From the NCBI GenBank assembly GCA_026874595.1, contig CM049308.1:14591501-14655500 (forward strand): DNA of 64,000 nt, read 5' to 3'. The notes below the pieces were generated by a model. The model saw nothing but the letters and a program-made list of their open reading frames with translations. It did not search any database and had not been told where the DNA came from. The DNA is from Sipunculus nudus (taxonomy: Eukaryota; Annelida; Sipuncula; Golfingiida; Sipunculidae). Of this stretch, positions 14,101 through 25,560 are shown piece after piece; the first letter of the stretch is position 1; each line of letters begins with the position of its first letter. The position numbers and the translations under genes were made by a program.

Positions 14101-15390
14101 AATTTGACATTAATGTTACTATAGATAAGTTCTCTCACATATTCTGAAAACATGTAAAACAAATACCTTAGAAACAAAAAGTTCAGCCTATTTCAGACTA
14201 GGCCCTGTTCTCATACCACAATCACAGATCTGAAATTATTTCTTATTATAGTTCATTTATACATTAATATACTTAAACCTCAAGATTTACCTGTGTACTA
14301 TTGTCTTTCCCTGATAGCAGTTCTTCTTCGGAATAAGAGGTAATGGGCATACATCTGCCAAGGCAAAATAGTTTTAATGAATTTGTCCTTGGAATCAGGT
14401 TTGCAACAAAATTCATTGGAGTCTTCCTTTTTGAGTTTACCTTTGTTTCAATTAGCCCTCCACAAAGTCTTGTAGAAATTGAACAGACAATGAAAGCAAC
14501 AAAAACAAGTGAAACAACTTCTTTTATGAAGGTAATAGAAGGTAATCAGCTCCATAAAATCTAAAGAGGTTAGTAAGATATCATGTTCACTGATGTCAAA
14601 CAAGCAGAAAAACAGACCAGTAAACAAGTAGATATGCAAACAAACAGACAAATTTTGAAAAACATTAACTTCCACCAGCATCTGAAGTAAACATTGTATA
14701 TTATATACACTCTAGTTGTCAGCTAGGACAGACACTTTTTTATGTTATAGATACAGTGTCATGAATAAAGATGATGTACTACATACACAATAAGGCACTA
14801 AAACCTAATCATAGATACAGCTGACTACACTCTTCTCATCCTGTCTGCTGTCATTGTTTAATAAGTACCCTCAGTGTACATAAAGATGTTTATAATAAAG
14901 CAGGCAGAGCACAAATCTTTATATTTGGTTAGAGTTTCATATCTCTGTCTGTCATTTATCTGTCTGGCTGTATGTGGGGCTGTGGTCTCAAGGGTAATAA
15001 TATAATCAAAACAGTGCAGGACTAAATACTTATATTCTGAGAAAAAACATGAAATTTTCCTTGCATATTGCTTGTTGGACAGGTTATTTTTTCCTCAATA
15101 TATATATATGGGTAGATTATGAACCATAAACTTTTTCAAACACAAACAGTTTTTACAAACTTGTATGATAAATAAATAAATCAGTAGAAAAAAACTAAAA
15201 TATGTCATCATCATGCATCAACTACCTACTTGTATTTAATAATTTCAGTTTTAAAATATCAATTGAAATATCCTCATTGTATATGTAATTGAAATGCTAA
15301 CCTGAATTTCTTTTACCTGTACAGATTTTTATCTTATACTATCACCTGTTGTATTTAATTCATATTTTTAATTATTTAAGTCCAATTGAT
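11173..15390. other. non-coding, nothing recognised
   Basis: AT-rich DNA with a degenerate TA/TACA-rich stretch near 13,565-13,625. No splice-framed peptide, RNA gene or clear transposon terminus was recognised. Confidence 0.5.
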
Positions 15391-15394
15391 CTTA

Positions 15395-15500
15395 TTAGCG
15401 AACCTGTGAGCTTATCTGATGGCGCAGCGTCATCCGTACTTCGTCAGCCGTCTACCGTCGGCCGTCCAGGGCTGGCTTTCAGCCTTCCATGGCTGTAAGT
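15395..15500 (+). repeat. head of a GTCC-type dispersed repeat
   Basis: The phrase GTGAGCTTATCTGATGGCGC, then GCGTCATCCG and several CGTC/CCGTC repeats, looks like the head of the hairpin-plus-GTCC repeats common in mollusc-type genomes (family recalled, not searched). The usual left stem is degraded here. It leads into the ~300 bp tandem body at 15,870-16,650. Confidence 0.55.
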
Positions 15501-15864
15501 CAGAAACCGTTGGAGCTAGCAGCTCCAAATTACATTTAAGAATTAGTCACATGTGAAACTTGGTGCCCTGGAGCTTATTATTGGGTATCTGCATTAATTT
15601 AGATTTTATAGAGAAAAAGCTTAAAAACCTTTAAAAATCTTCTTCTCTGAAACTGTCCAGCCAAATTGTCCAATATTTCACAGAAATGATCCCTGGAACA
15701 ATCTCTCTTAAGTTTGTTCAATGGTTCCAGTTTGGAGAATTTTGGCCAAGTTACAGGAGGTTGAACTTAGTCAATCGTCCAAAAAAGCACACTAAAATTA
15801 AAATCTCAGGAACAGCTAGAGCTATTAGGCCAAAAAAAATTAAAGGTATGGTGTCCGTTAACTT

Positions 15865-16660
15865 TTACCTTGTGAGCGGGATATCTTGAAAAGGATTCAC
15901 CGTCAGAATTTTATTTCCTCGGTAAAGATGTATATCGACAAAATCTCGGTCAAGTTCGAAGATGGGTGACCTTGACCTATTTTTCTACATTTTAGAGCTG
16001 ATTATAGAAAAACACTTAGATGCTTATTACTCAGGAACCATTTGGTGGATTTTCACAAAACTGACTATGGTTATTAGGACTGATAGTCTGTACCTGCTAC
16101 ACAAGTTTGGTGGTGCCACCTACAATTTCTGATTTTTAATGAATTTTTATAGGAGTTTTCAACTTTGGGCTTGTGAGCGGGATATCTCTAAAAGGATTCA
16201 CCATAGGAATTTTATTTTTTCGGTGAAGATGTATATTGACAAAATCTCGGTCAAGTTCGAAGATGGGTGACCTTGACCTATTTTTCTACATTTTAGAGCT
16301 GATTATAGAAAAAACATTTAGAAGCTTATTTCTCAGGAACCATTGGGTGGATTTTCACAATACATACTATGATCATAGGGACTGATGGTCTGTAACTGCT
16401 GCACAAGTTTGGGGGCACCACCTGCAATTTCTGATTTTTAATGAATTTTTCTTGGATTTTTCAACTTTGGCCTTGTGAGCAGGATATCTCTAAAAGGATT
16501 CACAATAGGAATTTTATTTCTTTGGTGAAGATATATATTGACAAGATCTCGGTCAGGTTCAAAGATGGGTGACCTTGACCTACTTTTCAAGGTCACAGAG
16601 CTTATAATAAAATAAAATTTAGAAGCTTCTTTTTAAGGAAGCATTTGGTGGATTGTTATG
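15865..16660 (+). repeat. ~300 bp tandem repeat, about 2.7 copies
   Basis: The landmark TTGTGAGCGGGATATC starts units near 15,871, 16,171 and 16,473 (third with one change). Each unit runs through GGTCAAGTTCGAAGATGGGTG and ACCTTGACCTA, then TCAGGAACCATTTGGTGGAT. The first two units continue to TTTGGTGGTGCCACC-type or degenerate variants, and the third diverges after about 170 bases. TGACCTTGA occurs in each unit (15,967-15,975; 16,268-16,276; 16,570-16,578). The third unit also has TCAAGGTCA in the other orientation at 16,587-16,595. Confidence 0.88.
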
Positions 16661-17222
16661 AATCATGGTACATACCTCTCCATTTTAAATTTATAACTGA
16701 GACATTTACAGATATACATCCATGTGAGAACAGATATTTAGTACTTGTTACTGTTACCACCTCTAAACACTGTTCTTTTGGCTGAGGGCTTTTGTCAGCT
16801 TCTGCTGATATTCTAGTTTTTATTTTGGCCTAATCACCAAATTTTATACCAATGTTTGTCACATATGTCATATCTAATTTTGAGGTATTGGTGGTGCCAC
16901 CTACATTGATGTGTTTTTTTACAAGCGAAAATGTAATTTTAAACTCTTCTAGCTTATACACTGATTTATGATGAAACTGTTAAGCTGATTGGTTTAAACT
17001 TTACAAGAATTATTCTATGGTATGGTTCTGCCAGTTTTATAAGAATAGATTGGGTAAATACAGTTTTAAAAAAGCATTGTAGCCAATTGAAAAAGGCTTT
17101 CTGTATTTGAAAACAGATTTGACAACAGGCTGAGTTACAGCATCCAAGTCAAGAGGTCACTCAGTACAAACAGGTAGGGTCCAGACATCACCATGGCAAC
17201 TGACCTGGCTGGGGGGGGGAGT

Positions 17223-17270
17223 GTCTAGACAATGTGTCTAGACGTCTAGACAGTGTCTAGACGTCTAGAC
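17223..17270. promoter_or_regulatory. cluster of five GTCTAGAC palindromes (Smad-element-like)
   Basis: Exact GTCTAGAC octamers lie at 17,223-17,230, 17,236-17,243, 17,244-17,251, 17,255-17,262 and 17,263-17,270. Two of the pairs form perfect 18 bp palindromes (17,235-17,252 and 17,254-17,271). GTCTAGAC is the classic palindromic Smad3/Smad4 binding element in animals (established knowledge). Whether this cluster binds anything is unknown. It may simply be an unstable local palindromic repeat, and it sits just after a short poly-G stretch and before the 277 bp satellite. Confidence 0.45.
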
Positions 17271-17399
17271 ACAATGTTTAGATGCAGAATTCCCAGATTA
17301 TTGGAACTATATCTTTCAACTGTTTGAAAAAACTTGATTTGCATTTTAAGTGAATTCGGTTTATCATCAGGTCACATGTGAACTGCTGTGCCCTAATTT

Positions 17400-19125
17400 T
17401 AGGTTGACCTCTGACCTTTCCTTGCTGCCCAGCGTCCATTTGTGCGTCTGTTTCCACACATTAACCCGCATATCTGGGGAACAGTTTGACCAATCAGGCT
17501 AAAAATTTTGCACAAATGTAGCCCTTTGATAGCTTTATAACATACACTCAAATTGGTGGCGCCACCTGCAACCATTTTTGCACAGTGTCCATCTGTTCAT
17601 CTGCCTTGGGATAATATCACTCATATCTCAGCAGTGGTTTGACTTATCCACCTGAAATTATGCAGGTTTATACATCCTGGACAGCTTTCTCGATTTTATG
17701 ACAGGTGGCACCACCTACATTCAGGTTTACTCTGAAGAGATCCAAGCTCATATCTCGGGAACCATTTGACCGATTGGGCTAAAATTTTGCATGTGTATAG
17801 TTCTCACATAGCTCTTCGTCATAGGCAAAACTGGTGGCGCCACCAGTTACCATTTATGCACAGCATCCATCTGTTCATCTGCCTTGGGATAAAATCACTC
17901 ATATCTCAGCAGTGGTTTGACTTATCCACCTGAAATTTTGCAGGTTTATACATCCAGGACAGGTTTCTTGATTTTATGACAGGTGGCGCCACCTACATTC
18001 AGGTTTACTCTGCAGAGATCCAAGCTCATATCTCGGGAACTGTTTGACTGATGGGCCAAAATTTTGCATGTATATAGATCTCACATAGCTCTTCATCATA
18101 GGCAAAACTGGTGGTGCCACCTGCAACCAATTTTGCACAGCACCCATCTGTTCATCTGCCTTGGGATAATATCACTCATATCACAGCAGTGGTTTGACTT
18201 ATCCACCTGAAATTTTGCAGGTTTATACCTCCGTGACAGCTTTCTCGATTTTATGACAGGTGGCGCCACCTACTTTCACATTAACTCTGCAGACATCCAA
18301 GCTCATATCTCGGTAACTGTTTGACCGATTAAGCCAAAATTTTGCATGTGTATAGATCTCACATAGCTCTTCATCATAGGCAAACTGGTGGCGCCACGTG
18401 CAACTATTTATGCACAGCATCCATCTGTTCATCTGCCTTGGCATAAAATCACTCGTATATCAGCAGTGGTTTGACAAATCCACCTGAAATTTTGCAGGTT
18501 TATACATCCTGGACAGCTTTCTCGATTTTATGACAGGTGGCGCCACCTACATTCAGGTTTACTCTGCAGACATCCAAGCATATCTCAGGAACCGTTTGAC
18601 CGATTAAGCCGAAATTTTGCGTGTGTATAGATCTCACATAGCTCTTCCTCATAGGCAAAACTGGTGGCGCCACCTATTACCATTTATGCACAGCGTCCAT
18701 CTGTTTATCTGCCTTGGGATAAAATCACTCATATCTCAGCAATGGTTTGACTTATCCACCTGAAATTTTGCAGGTTTATACATCCTGGACAGCTTTCTTG
18801 ATTTTATGACAGGTGGCGCCACCTACATTCAGGTTTACTCTGCAGACATCCAAGCTCATATCTCGGGAACTGTTTGACCGATTGGGCCAAATTTTGCATG
18901 TGTATTGATCTCACATAGCTCTTCATCATAGGCAAAACTGGTGGCGCCACCTGCAACATTAATGCACAGCACCCATCTGTTCATCTGCCTTGGGATAAAA
19001 TCACTCATATCTTAGCAGTGGTTTGACTTATCCACCTGAAACTTTGCAGGTTTATACATCCTGGACAGCTTTCTCTATTTTATGACAGGTGGCGCCACCT
19101 ACATTCACGTTTAAGCTGCAGACAT
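17400..19125 (+). repeat. ~277 bp tandem satellite with GGTGGCGCCACC palindromes
   Basis: About six units. The landmark ACAGGTGGCGCCACCTAC recurs near 17,703 (variant), 17,981, 18,256, 18,535, 18,811 and 19,085, giving spacings of 274-279 bases. A second copy of the palindrome sits mid-unit after AAACTGGTGGC. The perfect 12 bp palindrome GGTGGCGCCACC is exact at about nine places, with three one-base variants. Other unit phrases are ATATCTCAGCAGTGGTTTGA, TTTTGCAGGTTTATACATCC and TATCTCGGGAACYGTTTGAC. The first unit is more diverged and opens with GCGTCCATTTGTGCGTCTG, like the GTCC-type repeat heads elsewhere. No coding capacity. Confidence 0.95.
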
Positions 19126-21974
19126 CGATGCTAATATGCAACACACCTCACTCTATTCCCCTTGCCACTTAATCCATGCTTCACTTCACTTGGCCCACTC
19201 TGATTTCTGCGGATACACATAGTTGCTTGTTGACTACCCATATCCTAGTTTTAAAATGTCCTAGTCTGAAACTTGCAGGTCCGAAATGTCCATTTTGCTG
19301 AAATCATAATGACTAAGGTAGATATCCAGGACTTAAAAGGATCAATATTAAATTTAAAAAATAAACCTCCATTCATACTCCCAAACTTTGCACAGGTTCG
19401 CATTAGGCCTGTAGGCCTTGTATAATGTAATTCTATGGTTCTTCAGATAGTAATAGATTTGTATTGGATAGGAAATGTGCTAAGCCTGGCTGGATTGTGC
19501 TTAAAATTCAAATGGATGAAAAAGTACTGATTGATTTTTGTGAAAATACATAACAATTAAAAGCTAAAGTGGATGATTTCCTAACACAGTTACTGCCCCA
19601 AAAATTTCATTTTACAAATTTTTTATTGAGGTTTAGAATAAATTATGAATCAGGATTGTTGTGTATAAGAAGAACTCCCCGGATTTCAGGTTATCACTAT
19701 TTCATATACAGATCAGGTTCTATTTAGAAACTGTGTGATATTTGTGTATGTTGATGATACATACTGGTATGTTCTTGATCAGCAGAGTTTGTTACACATA
19801 TAAAACAGCATGAATGGATGAATGTTAAATTTTATAGATGATGTGTGTGAAAATTTAAGGTTAATCATTCATTATTAAATATATGGAAAAATATCATTAA
19901 TGTTAGTGACTTGGTTATTAGTGATCAGTGATCTCCAATTCTTTATGTGAAGATATATTTTCCATGTTGTGACTTATAGGCTTTTTATATATTGATGGAT
20001 TTCTTCTTTGCAGATGCAGTCCTTTACTTGACAAATGACCAGTAGCCCACTACACACTATGATCAGTACCTCCCAAGACATATTTTTCCTTGCTCTGTAA
20101 ACCCCAGTAGTACCTCCATATGCAAAGACATCTCATCCATAACAAGGCACATTTTGTATACCCATGGGTTGGCAACAGAAAATCAGCTTATAAAGGCATG
20201 ATCAATCAGACTGGATTTGAGTTGAAATCTTCTGATATAAACCACTTTTTAAATATTCAGATTCTTGTTATATTGGAGTACATTTAAATGTGGTGTGTTT
20301 GACATTTCTAAGCTGATTTGTCCTTAGACTGTCTCAGAAGTTCATTGTCTGTATTCAGTTAATGTATATAGGCCGAAGTACAGTGTACATGTTGCTGACT
20401 AGAGCGGAGAAACATGTAGAATGATACATTCTGGCTTTAGCTACTGCTGTTGGGATGTTTTTGTATTGTCAAGGTGGGGTCACATAAAAAAAATAGAATC
20501 CAGGATGTAATAGAAATGGACCTCCTAGTTGCTATCATGCATTTATCAGCCAACATATTGAGCCATTCTTCAGATCAGAGGAACCTTATCAGAGAAAACC
20601 TGGAAAATCTGTTTTCCTTTTCCTGGAAATTCGAGAATAAAGTCCTAACACAATGGGAAACGGAGGACTTTTGTTGGCAGTCTGTTAACATTAAGTTTTG
20701 TTGTATTATGTTTTTGTTATTTTTCTGTTTGTCACATTTCTGTTATACTGACATGCATCAATACAATATAAACTAGTATCTAAGGGTCACAACTTCTTTT
20801 CACTGCAGTAATTTGAAGATATATCAAAGGTCAGGAAAAGAATTCTCAAACATGAAAATTCATCTGAGGAAAAATCATGGAATTTTATTTTCATGAAATT
20901 CTGAGAACCATTTGAACAATCAGACCCTTTCAGATCTGATAAACTTCATTGCTGGTGTGACTCATAGTGGTGCAGTTAAACCATTTTTAAAAAAATCAGT
21001 TAAACAGATCCACAAGAAAAAGAATTAACCATGGTTCCTTGGTGCATCATGTTTTTTTGTGATATTTCTTTCAAGTGTACTTCCTTAGCAGCTAAAATAA
21101 ATTCATCTGTCATCATAGGAGTTGAGGTAGAGATAATAGATAATTTAAGCAGGATACAAATATATTTAAGGTGCAGTGGTGTTGGCTTGTCTTTGAAGGC
21201 CAAAAAAGTGCTGGCAGCCTCTGAAGGGGTCATACCTGCTTATCCTGATTGGATAGGAGAGACCCATTTGTGATGTAAAAAGTTGCAATGAATGTGTAAC
21301 ACATGAAAATGCAATCACAATTTTGTAATACCGCAGCAAGTTCATGTCTGCTGTCTATAACCCATGGACAGTATACAAATAGATTGTCTTTGTAATACAC
21401 TTATTTTGTTTAGTCATGTTTCATTAAAATTAAGTATATAAAATTCATTCATGGGAGAGTATATGGGAGCACTGCAGGGAGATAATCTCTGTGCTTTTCT
21501 ATATGTTGCCTGCATGGGAAAAATAAGCTAAGCTAGTGCATTCTACAAAATAATATATCATAAAAAACAGTGGGCAGGGTAGGGGAACAGAGTATATAAC
21601 TTGTATGACTAAAAATTGAATTTGACACAAACTATTATATATTGGACAATTTACCTGGTCATGATCTTAAATCATCTCAGCCATAGGTGGGAAAACAGGC
21701 TGTCTGATTGAATTAGCGGTGAAATAACAGTGGCCTGTGTGCTGTGAACACTCACAATGCATACCTCACTGCAAGGCACAAAAAAAAATAGGTAGAGGTC
21801 CTCCCTAGCGGACATTCACATTTCCCCTAGCACTCAGGCTCTGTGGGTGGAGGTGTACGTGATGTTGGTGGTGTAGACCTGTGTGAGCAGATGCTGTTGA
21901 AAAAGTGCTGAACCTCTTTACTATATTTTATGGAAATTATCATGTACCACATCTAGTGATGTATCAGTGTATGT
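19126..21974. other. non-coding, nothing recognised
   Basis: AT-rich DNA. A 108-codon open frame at 20,450-20,776 has no recognisable domain or codon bias and I do not call it. Confidence 0.5.
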
Positions 21975-21980
21975 TTACTG

Positions 21981-22294
21981 AGGCCAAAAAAAAAGTTATG
22001 GTTCTCAGGCACTTTTTTTAGAAATCAGTGTGGGCGGGGGGGGGGGGGGGGGGGGGGGTTTACCTTTTTTTTTGTATGTTTCGGTAAAAATGTTATATGA
22101 TAAGAGAAAAGCATGGTAATAACAGATTTTTTTTGCTAAAAAGGTAAAAGCGTTACATAACTAAAGAAATCTTATCAAAATTGTATTATTTAATCTTAAA
22201 AAAAAAATGAAAATCAAAATAAAGATTTTTTTATGCTGGGGTTTAAATTTGAGGTAGGCGGTGCCTGAGAACCATACCTTTTTTTTTTTAGGCC
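21981..22294. mobile_element. MITE-like element with ~30 bp inverted termini and TTACTG flanks
   Basis: The left terminus reads GGCC, A-tract, then GTTATGGTTCTCAGGCAC (to about 22,012). The right terminus is its inverse, GTGCCTGAGAACCATACC, T-tract, then AGGCC (22,261-22,294). The hexamer TTACTG flanks both ends directly (21,975-21,980 and 22,295-22,300) and is a plausible target-site duplication. The 314 bp interior has no coding capacity and holds a poly-G run. Termini and flanks are seen directly; the superfamily is not determined. Confidence 0.8.
22036..22058. repeat. poly-G tract (~22 G)
   Basis: A long homopolymer G run inside the MITE-like element, preceded by GGGC. Such runs can form G-quadruplexes and are prone to length error in assemblies. 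Confidence 0.95.
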
Positions 22295-23581
22295 TTACTG
22301 GTCATGCTTGGCTGATGTAACATTACTGTCAGTATCATCCTCTTGTATCAGGTGTACTTGTGGTAAATTTGTTTATTTAATGTGCAATGCCAGGAAATGG
22401 CCTATAGATGGCGTGCTGATCTGTGGTCTATAAATGCTTGAATTAGGACAAAGATAATTTCATGACATTATGTAACAACTATATACTAATCTGTGGATTC
22501 AAAATTGTATGTTATTTTACTATTTAGTTGATGGGATACCAGTTTCTACTAGTTAAAACACCAGACAACCATTTAATTAAACATATAAATTTCAAGAAAG
22601 ATCAAATTGTGTTCATCAGTGTGGCACCCCATTATGAGAGATCCCATTAATTATTATCACCTTATTCTAAAGAATGATACTTAACTTCTTGAGATGTAAT
22701 AGGTTATTTAACATCCTAAGATGTGCCTAAACAGACTTTGTTTTTTTGTCTTGCTTTAATTGTATGGATACAGAAATTAAATACCTAAAAAAATAATCTC
22801 AGAAACAAAAACCAAGAAAATTTCATCCAAGGGAATTTTCTGAACATATTGAAAAGAATTTTTTTTTTTATAAATTTTAAGTCATGCCTGGCAGGTGGTA
22901 CTGCCGTTTGAATGAAAATGAAGAAATTAACTATGTTACAAGCTAGGTACATGGTATTTAACTGTATGACATAACATACTGCCATTACTGGTAAGAAGTA
23001 TGTCTTTTTTGTTATTAGGTTTTTCTGTGTATAGAATGAACCTTAATAAAGAATTCTTGACCAATTTTAGATTTTGAGTAAATCTTAATGATCAGGTTAA
23101 AACTTTTACATGGAAGTATTTGGGTTTACCCTTGGATTTTCAGGTATGAAGTTCAATCCCAAGCCAGTGCAAGGCCAAGTTTTGCCAGATTAGGGTCTGA
23201 CAATACTTAACAAACAATGCAATCAGTCTTGCACAAGTCATTTGTCAGCAATAAAAACCTCTGCTTGCATGACAGATCATTAAAAACCAGTCCACGTAGC
23301 CTGTGATAGTATCCAACAATACACGAAACAGCATGCATGAATACAAGCAGTGCAAACCAAGCATGTTTCTATAGTTAAATGGGCTGTTTGTGTAAATATT
23401 TCCTCTTCTAAGTGGTATTCCATTGAACACTATTGGTCCTAATAGAACTCAGGTAGCATATTCCCTGGAAATAATCATAATTAATATCATAGGTTTGGAG
23501 GAAAAATACCTGGTGTTTTAGGCATTTATTGATGTTAATAAATGGCCAACTGTATATTTAGGAGTCTAAATAATTTTAATG

Positions 23582-23583
<2 letters not shown>

Positions 23584-23653
<70 letters not shown>
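23584..23653. repeat. (TA)n microsatellite
   Basis: About 35 uninterrupted TA dinucleotides. The minus-strand open frame through it (runs of Tyr-Ile) is an artefact. Confidence 0.98.
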
Positions 23654-23659
<6 letters not shown>

Positions 23660-23889
23660 CCAGAGATATGCATAGGTAAGTGATTGTTGTAGAATATAGC
23701 CAGTCAGTAGTCATGTTGCACATGCTGCAGTTATAAATAGATACAACCAAACATTATGTGATTGTCAGTGACAACAGTAGTGAACGGTCTTACAGGCATG
23801 ATGGAGCAGCCTGGATCCTACGTCCTAGAAAAAGAATGAGTGGGATAAACAGTGGAAACTCCCCGGGATGTAGGGGTCAGTGAAGTGTT

Positions 23890-24560
23890 AAACAATAGGT
23901 GTACGTGTGTGTGGGTGTGTATCCAGGGGCTATCAGACTCACAGGTGATCAGCTGATGACTGTTATAAAGTGCTGCTACACTGGTGCCCACAGCAGGTAT
24001 ATAGACTGCTCAGACATGGCAGTTTCTTGCCTCTTGAGAAGGCCGCTCCATGGACATTGGTGTAAGTCTGTTTTTGTGTGTGTGTGTGTGTGTGTGTTCA
24101 TGTATGTAACTGTCAAGGCTGTAGATCTGGACAGTCTGTTTTCTGTTTTTTTTATGTAAAGTGTCAGGTGTGTATGTGTATCTGTACACTGAAAACAGGC
24201 TGTCAGTTTAATGTGTGTGTCTGTGTGGACATGTGTTCTCATTTGGTAATGTTAGTTGTATCTTCACAGGGGATTATCATTTGCTTGTTTGTAATTCTGT
24301 AACAAGTGTTAAAAGGTTGAAATATGTGAATGTGTGTGTGTTTATTGAGTAAGGAAGTCATTTTCTGAATTGTCATTTTTTGTGTGTACTATCCTGGATT
24401 AAGAAAATCAGGTGTGTGAAGGTACCTGCATGTACATTGTGCATGCATAATGTATTACATGGGCTTTCAATTTTCTGTGCATGTCATTGTCTTAGAAAAA
24501 GGAATGTGAACTGGCAATTTGTTTGTATGTGTGCACATATGTGTACACTGCAGTACAAAC
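23890..24560. repeat. TG-rich imperfect repeat region
   Basis: Repeated TGTGTG stretches (notably 24,076-24,096, then near 24,210, 24,330 and 24,380) are interspersed with similar phrases such as CTGTCAG and AAACTGTCAG. This looks like decayed dinucleotide repeats plus a degenerate longer period. Overlapping short frames on both strands rich in Cys-Val or Thr-His are artefacts. Confidence 0.6.
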
Positions 24561-25309
24561 TGTCAGTGTTTCTGCATATAATGAACTTTTTTTTTTTATA
24601 AAATATAGATTTAAAACCTTGTAGTAAATTGTACTGCCAGGTTTTAAATGTATTTTTTTTTATTAAAAAAAAAAACAAATGTTATCAGCTAGGGGGTGTG
24701 TCAGTTATGTACAAACTTAATAATGCAGATAATATTGATAGAGTTATCTTGTACAAGGATGTACATTACATTTTATGTACAATCATGTATTGTTTAAAGA
24801 CCTTATCAGACAGTTAACTTAAACAGTATTTGTCATTCAGCCAGGATATGTATAGATAATTGATCAGCAATATAATCCATTTGCCAAAAATTGTGATCAA
24901 TCAGATGTATATGATATTAATTTATTATTGATAATTAAATGTTTAAATAAATAATGAATATTTTGCAATAACTCATAAAATAAACATTTGAAACACAATG
25001 GGTTACTTTGAATACCAACCAAGCATACCTAAAACTTTAAAGTTTTCAGTTTTGCTCTCACCTATAAAAACTTAAATCATGCCCTAAAATTGTTTACAAG
25101 TACTTTATTGATAAATTTAATTTTAGTTTAGCTTTTCATGAGTAATAGAAATTGTGCATACACATAACTCACAAGTTACAATTATTTTAAAATATTGTAC
25201 AACATGTGTTATGTGTATGTAGCATTTTTCAGTCAGAAAAAAATCACTGACATATTAATATGCTGCATTGTTTATATTTTTTTATTGATGTGTTATGAAG
25301 TGGTGATGG

Positions 25310-25560
25310 TATATTTGGGGTGTGATGGTGTAACATTTGGGTTCTAGACTTGTGACAGAAAGGTTGTGGGTTCTGTTCCTCTGCTGGATGTTCTTCCTGC
25401 TTAGACCAAGGGATCAATCTCTACCATTGCCCAACCGTCCTGGGCAGTTGACTAATACTAATAAGGCTTTTGGGCAGGTGAAAACCAACCTATGGTTTCC
25501 TTCCTGACAGGGCAGGCAAAGGGTCAAACTAATTCTTTGATATTAAAGAATGGTTGTTTA
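25310..25560 (+). mobile_element. tRNA-derived SINE candidate
   Basis: The 5' part has a spacing suggestive of an RNA polymerase III internal promoter. An A-box-like GATGGTGTAACATTTGGG lies at about 25,324-25,342, and a B-box-like GGTTCTGTTCC lies at about 25,367-25,380 (consensus GGTTCGANTCC). A non-tRNA body follows, containing ATTGCCCAACCGTCCTGGGC and GGGCAGGTGAAAACCAACC, as in many SINEs. No poly-A or simple-repeat tail is obvious, and no target duplication was found. A homology search of the body in other scaffolds would decide. Confidence 0.45.

Noticed and set aside
20450-20776. 108-codon plus-strand frame
   Set aside because: Ends in a hydrophobic, low-complexity stretch, no family match, within chance length.
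23131-23185. Pol III B-box-like GTTCAATCCC as a tRNA or SINE
   Set aside because: No matching A-box or cloverleaf could be formed around it.
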